Shown here: positions 35,337-46,404 of the stretch, piece by piece | How the letters are laid out: each line of letters starts with the position of its first letter | Position numbering within the stretch: the stretch's first letter is position 1 | Assembly (NCBI GenBank): GCA_026120035.1 | Contig: JALRME010000012.1 | Span: 1,054,001-1,118,000, forward strand | Length of the DNA stretch: 64,000 bases | Reading direction: 5' to 3' | Source of the DNA: Coleophoma eucalyptorum | Taxonomy: Eukaryota > Ascomycota > Leotiomycetes > Helotiales > Dermateaceae | The notes under the pieces: generated by a model | What the model saw: the letters and a program-made list of their open reading frames with translations, nothing else | Databases searched by the model: none | Told to the model about the DNA's origin: nothing | Translations under genes and position numbers: made by a program

Positions 35337-36824
35337 ATGCTACTCCTTCTTGCCCCATACACTTTATACGCGGCGGGTATTTGTTTATTCGTTTACTCTA
35401 CCTTAAATTACTTGTACGATCCTAAAAGCCTAGGAAAGTTTCCATCTCCGTCTGTCGCCGGGCTCACTTCCTTCTGGCGCATCTGGCACAACCTAAATCG
35501 AAGGCATTATGCAGTAATAGATGCTGCTCATAAGCGCTTCGGCAGCCATGTTCGAATCGCACCTGATCATATCTCTATTTTGGATCCAGAAGCTGCCTAT
35601 CAAGTATATGGCCATGGCGCAAACATGCTTAAAGGGCTATGGTACAATGCTGGAGCTGGTGCCCACCGACACCTTGCCGACGCACGAAACAAATTGGAAC
35701 ACCAGAGAAAGCGCAAGATGTTTGCTCATGTCTTCGCTGCGAAGACCGTGGTGTCGTTTGAACCTCTCCTCGTCGACACTATTCAAGTTTTTATGAAGCA
35801 GCTTGATGAACGCGAAAAAAGTGGCACAGAGGTCGACATGAGGCTAATGTTGAATTATTTCACGATCGATCTTTTCGGTGATCTCCTCTACGGCAGTAAG
35901 CTTGGCTGTCTATCCCGTGGTGACGATCTGCTCGATGCCGAGACAAGGGATGGTGTTGTATACAAGGTTCCCTTCATCCAGTCTCTTTTAGATGTAACCG
36001 TTATTAACACCGCTATTGGGTTATTACCTTCGGTGATGCCATTTACAAAGAAATTATTCAAGAACCATCCATACAAAAAGAAAGGCGCCGACTGGGAAAA
36101 CATCGTCTATCACAACACCAAGACGCGAATGCAGAAGGAAAACCGCGACGATCTGTTCAGCAAACTCCTGAAGAACAGCAAAGGAGAAGAGATGAACCTT
36201 TCTCTCGGTGAAATCATTGCTGAGTGTTCTGTCATGATGAATGCGGGAACAGAGACCACAGCTGCTTCGATGACGAACACAACATATTTTCTATACACCC
36301 ATCCCAGAGTACTCGCTAAGCTACGAGCTGAAATAGATGCTGCGATTCCCGGGGATGGAATTTTGGCATATGAAGTTGCTTCAAGTCTACCCTATCTGCG
36401 CGCATGTATCGAGGAGTCTCTCCGACTTCGACCGCCGAATGCATTTGGCCTTCCACGACTAGTTCCTCCTGGTGGAAGGGTTATCGCAGGCCAATTCATT
36501 CCAGAAGGCGTGACAGTTTCTGTGCCGACGTACTCGCTCCTCAGAGACGAAAATGTTTTCGAGAACGCCTCGGAATATGACCCAGACCGATGGATGACCG
36601 AAGACCAAGAGAAGAAGCATCGCATGATGAACAGCCACCTTCCTTTCAGCACTGGGCCCCGGGCGTGCATAGGAAGAAATATTGCATACTTTGAGCAGAT
36701 CGTTGTCATTGCTATGATTGTCAAGTTCTATGACTGCATCGTGCCGGAGGGGTTCAAGCTAGAAATTCAGGAGCGATTTAACTCAAACGTTGGAAATCTT
36801 CTTGTTGGGATTCAACGCCGTTGA
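35337..36824 (+). CDS. Cytochrome P450 monooxygenase, intronless
   Basis: A 495-aa microsomal P450 with an N-terminal membrane anchor (LLLLAPYTLYAAGICLFVYS, residues 2-21). Landmarks: I-helix MMNAGTETTAASMTN (AGxxT oxygen-binding, about 303), K-helix EESLR (ExxR, about 362), PERF-like region YDPDRW (about 415), and heme loop FSTGPRACIGRN with the Cys ligand at about 443. Length is normal. The overall pattern (HVRIAPDHISI, GDLLYGS) resembles fungal benzoate-hydroxylase-like/secondary-metabolism P450s. It is placed as a tailoring oxidase of the neighbouring NRPS-like/reductase/prenyltransferase set, although a repeat insertion separates it from the synthetase gene. The substrate is unknown. Confidence 0.93.
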   Translation: MLLLLAPYTLYAAGICLFVYSTLNYLYDPKSLGKFPSPSVAGLTSFWRIWHNLNRRHYAVIDAAHKRFGSHVRIAPDHISILDPEAAYQVYGHGANMLKGLWYNAGAGAHRHLADARNKLEHQRKRKMFAHVFAAKTVVSFEPLLVDTIQVFMKQLDEREKSGTEVDMRLMLNYFTIDLFGDLLYGSKLGCLSRGDDLLDAETRDGVVYKVPFIQSLLDVTVINTAIGLLPSVMPFTKKLFKNHPYKKKGADWENIVYHNTKTRMQKENRDDLFSKLLKNSKGEEMNLSLGEIIAECSVMMNAGTETTAASMTNTTYFLYTHPRVLAKLRAEIDAAIPGDGILAYEVASSLPYLRACIEESLRLRPPNAFGLPRLVPPGGRVIAGQFIPEGVTVSVPTYSLLRDENVFENASEYDPDRWMTEDQEKKHRMMNSHLPFSTGPRACIGRNIAYFEQIVVIAMIVKFYDCIVPEGFKLEIQERFNSNVGNLLVGIQRR

Positions 36825-37100
36825 TTAACGCAGGTTATTTGTACTTGGGTTAATTGTAGGTTATTCGAATACTACGTGTTACTTAAATATATTGTCAGTA
36901 AGGCCCAATGGTGCCGATATGCCTATGAACGCATGTCGAGGAGGCCGCGATGAAAAGTTATATACTGAGGGAAGCGGCTGCTAGATCAAATATTTGATAT
37001 CCATCCATAGTAACAGCTTTGAATCAATCGTACGCTTCGCCATCCTAAAATCACTACTATATTAAAGATCCAACTTTAAAATTAACAAAAGAATATCAAA

Positions 37101-37337
37101 ATGGTAGGACTACTTGGAGGCGGTAGAAAAAACAACAACAACAGGGGCACCGGTGGTGGTCTCCTTAGAGGGTAAATTATATATTTTATTTTTGAACTAT
37201 TAGTATAATATATCCGAATAACAACTAACTTAATTTCACGTAGACTCTTAGGTATAGTTGATGATACAATCAAGGGTCTCCCAATCGTCGGCGCAATCAC
37301 CTCTCCTCTATGTAAGAACATGACCTGCTCAGAATAG
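37101..37337 (+). CDS. Small Gly/Leu-rich protein, 3' end formed by the adjacent repeat
   Basis: Two exons, 37101-37171 and 37244-37337, encode 54 aa. Exon 1 reads MVGLLGGGRKNNNNRGTGGG and exon 2 GLLGIVDDTIKGLPIVGAIT. The intron has a GTAAAT donor, a CTAAC branch site (37223) and a TAG acceptor. Short fungal proteins with GLLG and VKGLPVVG-like segments exist, but I cannot name a function. The frame runs directly into the LTR-like repeat at 37311, so the last nine codons and the stop come from it. The original C-terminus has probably been lost, making this a disrupted gene. Confidence 0.4.
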
Positions 37338-37607
37338 ACAATTGGATAATCCAGACATGTGTCATGTGACCAAGCATATTTCATGTGACCCAGAGGATAG
37401 TAGGATAAGCGAGTATGAGCAGAGTCGGAGGGGTTTCGGACCCAGGAAGTATATAGAGGGACATGTCAGGGAAATTGGTTTCTTTCCTCTCTTCTCTTTT
37501 TATCTTTTTTATGTCTTTCGTACGAGACCTATAGGATTCAGTCAATATAAGGTTATTATGCTCCCAAACACCTCTATCCTGCCATTGATCAAACCTGTAC
37601 CGATGCA
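37311..37607 (+). repeat. LTR-like repeat family A, copy 1
   Basis: This 297-bp segment begins TGTAAGAACATGACC and ends near CCGATGCA. It is nearly collinear with 48760-49046 and with the reverse complement of 47368-47655. Shared blocks include agagtcggaggggtttcgga, ggaaattggtttctttcctc and gctcccaaacacctctatcc. TG...CA-like ends suggest a solo LTR. Five-base flanks (CTCTA / GACAT) do not match. It lies between the P450 and the synthetase. Confidence 0.75.
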
Positions 37608-38134
37608 GACATCAAGCTGGTCAATAAAATCACCGACTACTACATCTCGCAATTCCCGGACGATATATCTAGCTGTGATTTTGGCCACCTACGACTATAC
37701 CAATCAAAACATTCTAGCAAAAGTAAAGAAAGTCGATCCTAAGAGCATTTTCTGCCTCAGCCAACTAGCTTGACATCATGGGAAGGCGTCGACTTAATCC
37801 AAGTGACTATAAAGATTATCTGATATCTATTAGCCTCGAGTGTTATGAGTTTTGCAAAGCTGCCGTGAATTTGCATTACCAAGGAGGCTACTTTACTCGC
37901 AATTCTGACCAAATATTTTTGTTGACTCGTCTTGCCTCGCTCTTTTCGATTGACTTGGCCAATGCTTCCTTGCTTACAACCCCTTTCCAAGTAATCTCCT
38001 CGCCTGCTATAAGTAAAATGATTTTGGGCCACTTTTCAAAGTCAATATTAAAAGGTAACAAGTAAAATTTGATCGATCAACTAGTGAACCATCTAGATTA
38101 ATGAAGAAACAAATGTTGGATATCCTAACATCAT
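37608..38134. other. Spacer between repeat copy 1 and the NRPS-like gene
   Basis: About 527 bp. Short frames exist on both strands (for example 37778-38065) but have no recognisable domain; some may be decayed retroelement sequence. Confidence 0.4.
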
Positions 38135-41100
38135 TCAGATCCCTCGCTCCCTTAGCACTGCCCGTAGCTTCTCCGCAAAGCTTACTACGAACTCTGGGTC
38201 TAGCATCGTATAGTGAGCCCCTCCCACATCATGGAAGCGGACATCTCCCCTCACGAAGTCCTTCCACGCCGACAATTTATTATCGACCCAGTCTTTTCTA
38301 TCCTTGGCGACATGGCTCAATGGATCGGCCACAAAAACATCCATGCACTTAACATTTCCACAAGGCTCGTAGTCGACGGCCATACCCTGCATTTTGGCTG
38401 CGAGTCCCACCCATACTAGGTAGTATTCTTCACTAAGGCCGAGCTCGTCCCAACGCTTCTGGTCGCAATACGACTTCAGATAGCGGATACCATCGAGGCG
38501 ACGGTTCTCTTTCTCGAATGCACAGAGAATTGGCTTATGAAAGAGACAGTCTGACTCGTCCATCAGACCGATGAAGTAAAACAGGTGGGTAACGCACTCG
38601 TCCCAAACGAGCTCGCGCATACGTGACTTGATATGCGGCGGCAGGTTCCAACTACCGCAGTAGCGTACTTCGTCTCCCGCACTCTCAAGCAGCTTCGATA
38701 CCTCGAACGCAATCATGCCACCAAACGAGTAACCAGCGATGGCATACGGCCCTTGCGGCTGTCTCTTCTTGATGGCGGAACGATACGTTTCAAATACCTC
38801 TTCAAATGACTCGAAGGGCGTCTCACCCTCAGTGGCATTAAATCCCCTGGCGCGCAAGGCGTAAATAGGACGGTCAGTTAAGCGGTAGGCTAGATTTATA
38901 AAGACAAGGATTTCGCCAACACCAGGATGGATCAGCCAGAGGGCTGGCTTGTTTCCGTGGGGCTGGAGGCATACCACAGGATCGTACTCATGCATCCCAT
39001 TGGTGGCTCCCGCATATGTCGTCAAGCCCCTGACCGTGGGGTAATTTAGAAGGTCGGTTAGGCGCACTTGCTTGGATAGCTTCAGCTTCTTGTTAAGATT
39101 CTGTATAATTGCCACGAGATCCATTGATGTAGCCCCCATCGAAAGCATTGAATCGTTCACAGAAAAATCGTCCCCAGCTGATATCTCGAGCTGTTCCCGA
39201 ATAATATCTAGAATAGCGGCCTCCTCTGTCGACCTTGGCTCACCTCGCGTCTTCTGGCGATGTCTTTTGATGGCATCGTTATTGAGAATCTGCTGGTCTG
39301 CGAATTTTCCATCTTCTAGAGCGGCCTTTAGCTTGCCTCGGGATAGCTTACCCAAAGTTGACTTGGGCAAGTCTACAACACGCAACGGTACTACGTTAGG
39401 CCGGGACTGGGTATGCATGCTTGTGATGCGCACAATACTATTCTATACAATCATTGAGAGTAAGTACTGGATGCCATCAGGTATCTAGGATAAGTTAACT
39501 AACCTGCGTCTCAAACCGGGCCTCGTCGTCGCCTTCCTCATACGAAGGAAGGTAGAGCACTGTGACTACTTCGGTATCTTCAGAGGCTTTGCGCGTGCTG
39601 AAACAACAGAAGTAGCTTGGTGTTGCGTTAGGGATTCCAGCCTGCTCAAGGGCTGCATCAAGTTCGTGTGGGAGGTACTTTACGCCGTTAATATTGATGA
39701 CTTCCTTGGTGCGCCCGTCGAGGTGTAGATAGCCGCTCTTGTCGATGTAAGCCAGATCGCCCGTGCGGAACCAACCATCGCTGGTGAAAGCCTCAGCTGT
39801 GGCCACATCATTGTTATAGTATCCTTTGAATACTGCATCACCTGTCAGCTCCAGGCTACCCCGTTCCCCGGGCTTAACTTCGCCAACTAAATGGTCAATA
39901 GAAGTGATGCGCATTTGCACGCCTGGCATACAGTCTCCAACCGAGCAAAACTCGAGATGTTCTTTACAGTCGTAGGTGGGGCATTGTGTGTTGAATATGC
40001 ACCCGGCACAGGTCTCTGTCATTCCAAACCCGGGCTTGAAGACATCTTTGGGCGCGCCATACTTGTTTAAAAGAGACTGTAGTGCAACACAGACCTCTGT
40101 AACATTAGCCTCGCCTCCTGTATCCAGGTGAAGCCCCTGCAGGCTAACTACCGGATCCAAGGTGCTCGTTCTGCCAGATTCGAGCTGCCTACGCAACTTG
40201 GCTAGCATGAAGTTTGGTGCGAAACTACGCGATACTCGGTGGCGGCTAATTAGATTCAGGAACTGTACCGGATCAGACACAATATCGGCCGCTGGAACCT
40301 GGATCTGTGAGACGCCCGATATGATGGCGAATATGTGGCATTGGACAAGGTTTGCAACGTGATCCATATGCACCCATGAGAGGTACGGGTTGTTTGGATA
40401 TAGGAGATTTGCAGTCTCCGCCTTGCCACGACAAGCAATAAGCACTTGATGGTGGGTCAATGGTACAGCTTTCGCGTTGCCGCTGCTTCCAGATGTGAGC
40501 ATGATAGCCGCTAGATCAGAGCTTGATATCTTGAAAGCTTTGGGCTTTGATTCTGTAGCAGGTTGCAGAGCCTCAATGTCTTCTATAGAGCACGTTTCGA
40601 TACAGGATTCCCTAGTCTGCTCCCTAAAAGGGCCAAGAAGAGATTGTCGAGTGAGACACAGCGGTCCGTTGAGCATACGGCGAAGATGCTCTAGGTGTTT
40701 CTTCTGGTCCTGCAGATTCTGATTGAACATGCCAGGTCCGGTGACGGCTGGAACTGCGCCAGCCAACAAAACAGACCAGTACCAGATCATACTATCCAGG
40801 GCATTGTCGAAGTGTACAAGTACAACAGAGCCATGTTTGAACTTAGATGGGGCGTACTGAAGGAGTTTGGCTTTGTTTACTTCCGCCAGATCTAGAAGCT
40901 CCTTGTACAAGAGTTGATGGGCTGCGCTGGGTTCGGTGATGCCGTTTGCTGAATAGGCGATGATGCCTTCAGTTTCGCTTTTCGCAGCATATCTCAAGGC
41001 GTCTATAACATTGGAAGGGACATATTTTTCCTCTGGTGCGATTTCTGTAACTGTAACGACTACATCCGATTCAGACAACGATTTTCTGTCTACGATAGCA

Positions 41101-41153
41101 CCGTCCACCAATATAGTGGTTTCTGAAAGAGATTTTACAACTGCCATCCTCAT
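38135..41153 (-). CDS. NRPS-like synthetase with A-T-TE architecture (aryl-quinone/furanone synthetase type)
   Basis: Two exons (minus) 41153-39504 and 39442-38135 give 2,958 nt (985 aa), or 983 from the second ATG at 41147. The adenylation domain (about 20-580) shows [57 protein letters not shown] and [11 protein letters not shown]. The carrier domain has [12 protein letters not shown] with the phosphopantetheine Ser at about 656. The thioesterase has [25 protein letters not shown] (Ser about 789) and [11 protein letters not shown] (His). There is no condensation or reductase domain. Three-domain enzymes of this kind (TdiA, atromentin, microperfuranone, butyrolactone synthetases) activate two aryl or indolyl alpha-keto acids and join them to quinones, furanones or butenolides. 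The DMATS and reductase neighbours favour a prenylated product. The substrate is inferred, not read. Confidence 0.93.
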
Positions 41154-42380
41154 AAATTGTTGACAATAAAGAAAATTGTTCTGACGGTGGATTTGGAGAT
41201 GCAAGCCCAAGGGAGAGCCGCTCAAACAAATATTATAATATAATTCTACATGATAAGCTGATAATAAGCTTCAATGTGATACAGTACCCCAAGCCAACTG
41301 TCCGTATCTCTTGCTGATAATAAACCTGGACAGAGACACGTTTGAATAACCCTGTAACTCCACTTAACCCATATTTATGCATAAAGTATATTATATTATT
41401 AACCCTAATCTGCTCCTACTGTTCCTTTCTCCTATCCCCTGGCATAATTTAGGCATTATAACTCCGAGCTATCGGCAAAATTAATATTCTAACCATTCTC
41501 ATCCACTTTTGAACTATATAGCCAAGTCTTCTGAAAAGTTTTTCAAAATGCTACTAAAGAGAGCGGAAATCCCCATTAGGAGTGATATTATTAGAGTTTG
41601 AAGCTAATAACACATATTCCATAGAATAAAAAGGGGTGGTTGGAGGGTATAATAGATCTTTTTATTTATCGATGAACTTTCGAACAGAAAATTTTGATTT
41701 TTTAGCAATCGAATTACCTTTTTAGATATCCGAATTGTACACTTGATTATATTTTGAAGGAAGGTTTCGAAATTGGTCCTTATATTTAAAGATAATCATC
41801 GGTTTCGTCCCCTGTTTTTATGCCCCTGGCTGAGCTTCAGGTTTATAAAATCCTACATTCGCAACTTTAGGTATTACCGACAATGTTCCATGCCTACCCC
41901 CCCTAAAGCCCACTATTCTTCATAAACAGGCAAGGACTTGTCCCGATATCCAATATTCTTCACGGTCCTTCTATCGGCATATCCGACTTTTATGGAAATT
42001 GCTGAAAACGATAAAATGAGTTCTGATCCTAAAATAAAAATTCCGGTCTTTGTTATCCCGTCTTTGTTTGCTTATAAGCAGTATTGAGTAAGTAGCAGCG
42101 TATTAATATTAAACAAAATCATATGATCATAAGCGAGAAGTGTACATACTCCCTCAATTTCATACTCAGAAAGAATTGAATGCGTTCTACAACGCCACAT
42201 ATCCTGTAATTGAAGTTGTTCGGAGATTTATACGATATGAAAAATTACCATGTATTTTATGTTAGAGCTTTTCTGGAATTACAATACACTTTGAGGAGAA
42301 ATGAAATATATGTCTAGCCATCCACTGGATCTATACTCATGAAGTGATGAATAGCTTTAAGCGGCGGTGATACAAGTTAT
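41154..42380. other. 1.2 kb spacer upstream of the synthetase
   Basis: AT-rich, with stops in all frames; expected to contain the synthetase promoter and the reductase 3' end. No gene supported. Confidence 0.45.
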
Positions 42381-43427
42381 TTACGGGATCAACACAAGCC
42401 TCTTATTCTTAGCATCCACGGTATCCCAGACAGACTGTACGTCTGCCATTGGTGCAGTGAAGACATCATCAGGTCTTTTGATCGCAGCTGCTGTAGCCAC
42501 TAAGCCAGCCGTCTCTCTCTTGATCTCCTGCTTACTCCAAGCTCCCATCCCTGATCCTGTGATGTAAAGCTGCTTCTTATTGAGCAAGCTCGAGGGCACC
42601 ACAATATTGTCTTCACCAGCAAGGTCTCCCACATGGATGTATTGCAAATTTTCTCCTGTCTCAATCTCGGCAGTTTGCATAACTGCCACGGCTGCACGCC
42701 CCCCGACATAATCCAGTACAATATGGACTGGTCCGATACTTGGAGGTAAGGTGAAGGGCTCTCGCAGCAATACGTAGTCGTCCAGTCCATCTACTTGAGC
42801 GAGTGTTTCCTCACTACGTGCCATGCCCACCACACGTGCGGCGCCCAGAGAGCGTGCTACAGCTACTGCGGCCCGGCCACTGGTACCAGTCACGCCCATA
42901 ATAAGAACGGTGCGGCCTTTACAGCCCCCTATAGAACGGCATTGCAGAGCCATCCAGCTACTGCTTACGGGGTTGACGAGTGCCGCGACTGCAACAGGGT
43001 CGGTGCCTGGCTCCAGCTTTATGATCTGGCTGCGATCAACATTAGCCCGCTCAGCAAACAGCGGCGCACTTCCTGCGGGACCGATGGTAATGAAGTATAA
43101 GTCACCTGTCGCTTCATCAAGTCCCACGCCGTCCATGCTAGGGTCGAATGGCAGTTGTGCATTCAAGGCGCTGGAGTGCTTGCCAGCGGCCCGATATTGC
43201 ACCACTCGTGGTATTCCAACAGCCATAACCTTGAGCTGGCGTTGCGTTGGCGACGGAGGTGGCAGGTCAGGTACATCTAAGTACTGCGGAGGCGAGCCCC
43301 AAGACATGACACGAGCGGCCTTCATTACTAATGATTGAGATTGGTGGAATCCAGCTCTTTGTTGAACCGAAAATGCTGACAATGATCGATTGATTTTTTT
43401 GGAGAGGTTTTTGGCTAGGCGTGGCAT
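42381..43427 (-). CDS. MDR-superfamily NAD(P)H-dependent oxidoreductase, quinone-reductase-like
   Basis: Intronless 348-aa medium-chain reductase. A GroES-like N-terminal part (PPSPTQRQLKVMAVGIPRVV) lacks the zinc ligands of alcohol dehydrogenases, as in quinone oxidoreductases. The cofactor-binding motif is RTVLIMGVTGTSGRAAVAVA (about 165-184), followed by LDYVGGRAAVAVM. The first 34 residues (MPRLAKNLSKKINRSLSAFS and on) are basic and acid-free. They may be a mitochondrial targeting peptide, or translation may begin at Met35 (MKAARVMSWG). It lies on the same strand as the synthetase, 1.2 kb upstream, and next to the prenyltransferase. In the terrequinone pathway an oxidoreductase (TdiC) reduces a quinone intermediate, so an equivalent role is inferred. 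Confidence 0.85.
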   Translation of the reverse strand: MPRLAKNLSKKINRSLSAFSVQQRAGFHQSQSLVMKAARVMSWGSPPQYLDVPDLPPPSPTQRQLKVMAVGIPRVVQYRAAGKHSSALNAQLPFDPSMDGVGLDEATGDLYFITIGPAGSAPLFAERANVDRSQIIKLEPGTDPVAVAALVNPVSSSWMALQCRSIGGCKGRTVLIMGVTGTSGRAAVAVARSLGAARVVGMARSEETLAQVDGLDDYVLLREPFTLPPSIGPVHIVLDYVGGRAAVAVMQTAEIETGENLQYIHVGDLAGEDNIVVPSSLLNKKQLYITGSGMGAWSKQEIKRETAGLVATAAAIKRPDDVFTAPMADVQSVWDTVDAKNKRLVLIP

Positions 43428-44993
43428 AGTAGGTATTGATTGTAAAGCCGTCCTTGGAACGAACAGATTAAATAATCGGAAAAAATTATGTCCTTTGAAC
43501 TGAGTTCAAAATAAAGCTCTACGTCGTATAGAACACCTGAGATAGCTACTTACGTAGAAAGTTACAGAGCGCTAGGCGGCATGTAAGATACAGTCATGAA
43601 CAGAGCTTATAAGTTCCCCGCGGGCCCGGAGATTTGGATTAGTAACCTACATTATATTGTACGTGGCTATCTTAGGAATTTGGTCTTGAGATCCTAGAAA
43701 AAGGATGAATCAGACTAGGTCCTAAATTAGGACAGTTTCTGCCCTCTCCACAATCCCAACACCTGCCTATCGTAATCTAAAAGATTATAGACGCCCCTAG
43801 TATTGATATGTCGAGTAATAGAATCGAAACAATTTCAAAGAGAATAAGTATTAAAGTTCGACTCTCAATTTTATCGTCATTGAACGCGTTATCTTTAAGC
43901 TACTAAAATCTTATTAAATTAGAAAGTAAATGAAGTAGTTACTTGCTACTAGGCCTAATGCCAAGCACACAGCGATGCAAAGGGCGAGATTTCCTTTCCC
44001 TTCATCAATGAAGCGGTCAATACCTACCTAGCCCTAGTATGGCCTTCCTCTTAAGGTTTATGGAGTATCTGCTGATGGAAATCATATTTAAAACGTACTA
44101 GTAATACCTCTTCTTTTAGGTGCCGCCGGTACGGACATTTGAGGAGGGGCAAGCGTATTTACACCCACAAGTGGTGCCAAGAGACGCTTAGGACTGCACG
44201 AAAGTCTAAAACCGAGGGAATATACGAATCCGAACTAAAAAGTAGGCAAGGGGCATATGCCAAGGCTTATTGATTCTTTAGCACTACCAGGATAAAATAG
44301 ATTTAGGCGAAGGCCTACGAATCTACTATATCGGAGAAATAACGGGCTTTTAGAAAAGATAAGGAAAACTACCTTGCCGAGAGCTTATTACTATCTCTGC
44401 TGCCGAGTAGGATAACAACTTAGTTCATGTTCTGTTTTCCCCGAAGTCGCTAAAAGTCACTCAAGTATATCTAAAGTTCAGGACCCCTAATAAAGTTCCG
44501 TTACAACTTCGGAATTGGAAAAACATATGTGTTAATTTAGAAATCAATATGTGCGAATGTTTCGAAGATCAACTGAAGCTAATGCTAGATATCTATAGAA
44601 GGATCAGATACCAAAGTTTGCTTTTCTAGCAGCTAAGTGGATAAGCTGGTAGTATGTTAACTTAACCTTATGTGGAACACGGTTCACTGAGTACGAAGTC
44701 CGCACTTGACACTTATGCGGCAAAAGCGTTACAAGATAACATGAGTCACCAGAGTGGATCGATATATGTCTAAAATGATTCTCAATCATGCAATCATGCT
44801 TCGCCGTATCGGGTACGAGAAATAGGATAGTTGAAAAAGCGGAAGGATATCTGCTTTAGTTACATGAGCTATACTTACATATAAATAACAGCTGGGCTGT
44901 TATAACTGTGAGCTGGAGACAACATAAAACATTATTTTCAAGTTTTCCGTCTTTCTATAGCCAAGTCTCATTCGTAACCCTCAACATCCAAAC
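43428..44993. promoter_or_regulatory. 1.57 kb divergent region between the reductase and prenyltransferase
   Basis: Lies between starts at 43427 (minus) and 44994 (plus) and should carry both promoters. AT-rich; no gene supported. A short palindrome CCGCGGGCCCGG occurs near 43618. Confidence 0.4.
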
Positions 44994-46404
44994 ATGGCTT
45001 CTCCAAGTGCTGCTCTACCCGCTCAAATCGATGCCGAACTGAATGCAGAAGTAGTAAAGAAGTCTGCGCAAGTATTCTGGTCTCAATATATGCGCTGCGG
45101 TATGGGCGCATTATTTGTATCAAGCGGAACGTACACGCCATCCGAGCAAGCCTCACACTTGAATTTCCTTAGCGAGGTTGTTGCACCAGTTCTCGGACCA
45201 CTCCCATCTGAGCCTCATCCCCAGTATACTATGCCATATGTTGGTGCTCCCTTGGAATTCAGCCTCAACTTAACATCATCCGGTGCGGCGAAGGCTCGCA
45301 TAGGTTTTGAGGTCGTAGGGCCTTATGACCGACCAGCTGATGACCCGTTCAGTGAAGAGTTATCGCGGATGACGCTAAGGAAAATGGCCCAGTCCGTAAA
45401 TGGAGACACGAGATGGATGGAATGTCTTATGTCGTCATTGTTCCTATCACCGTCGGAAACCGAGCTTGCCATGTCTAGGGGCGTGTCGCCATTTGCGCCT
45501 TCAAGTATGTGGGCCTTCGATTTCGAGGGCTCCAAGACGTCAATGAAGGCGTATTTTCCGGCTCATCGTAAGTCTGTGGCTACACTACGGCCGGATGCGG
45601 AACTCGTTTTTGAGGCATTGCGGGCTTTAAATCCCCTGGGATCCGAGCTTTCACCTTGCTTAGATCTCCTCACAGTGTAAGCAAGGAAACTGCCTTTGGC
45701 TGCCTAAGATCTCTTTTGCTTACATCTGATTGAAAACAGGTATCTCGATAATTGCCAAAATGGCGCTTTCATCACCCTCGTCGGCATTGATTGTGTGGAC
45801 CCCAAGGACGCCCGAGTCAAGATCTATATACATGTCAATAGCAATTCTTGGGATACGGTGTACGACTTTATGACACTTGGCGGGCGAATGACTGATGAAA
45901 CCACGCTTAAAGGACTTGAGATTCTACGAACAATTTATCCAACATTGTTAGATGAGCAAGAGCTGCCAAGCGATTCATGGAGTAAGGCTAACACTATCAA
46001 TGGTATACCCTTCACTGAGTTGCAATTCAGTGTTGAGATAGCACCTGGCAGGGCTGTGCCAGAAATCAAGCTCTATGTTCCCATGTGCCAGTATTCGAGG
46101 AATTCCAAAGTACTTATAGAGAATTTTGAAGGTGCTCTCAAGACTTTGGGGCATGAATGGGGACACAGTGGCAAGTATATGTCGACTATGAACTCATTCT
46201 TGTAAGTTCTTTGCCTCCACCGTACAGATTTTTACTCCGGCATCTATTCTGACATTTTATAGCAAAGAGAAAGAGTTCTGCGGTATAGGCTTTGTCACTT
46301 TCTCGTATTCAAAGAGAAAGGGAGCATATACTACAGCTTACCTTATGCTACCAACTGATAACGAGCAACAAGTACTTAAAGAAGATTCATTTACGTACAA
46401 CTAG
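44994..46404 (+). CDS. Aromatic (indole/aryl) prenyltransferase, DMATS family
   Basis: Three exons, 44994-45676, 45740-46201 and 46263-46404, give 1,287 nt (428 aa). It starts MASPSAALPAQIDAEL. Family features: FWSQYMRCGMGALF near the start, MPYVGAPLEFSLNLT (the PLEFS segment that binds the aromatic substrate), ARIGFEVVGP, WAFDFEGSKTSMKAYFPAHR, VKIYIHVNSNSWDTVYDFMT, EIKLYVPMCQYSRN and a C-terminal SYSKRKGAYTTAYLM strand. Basic and tyrosine residues that hold dimethylallyl diphosphate are spread over these strands (R/K-Y-K motifs). Such ABBA-fold enzymes are soluble and prenylate indoles, phenols or quinone-bound aryl groups. The length fits TdiB-like enzymes. With the NRPS-like synthetase and reductase nearby it probably decorates their product. 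Confidence 0.92.

Noticed and set aside
37757..38065. Opposing 91- and 95-codon ORFs between repeat copy 1 and the synthetase
   Set aside because: They overlap each other on opposite strands and show no recognisable domain; likely chance frames in decayed DNA.
41154..41225. Longer synthetase start at 41225
   Set aside because: That start codon is TTG; the first ATG in frame is at 41153, just before the conserved part.
42795..43338. Plus-strand ORFs of 101 and 171 codons
   Set aside because: Antisense to the MDR reductase gene, whose motifs are unambiguous; no domain in these frames.
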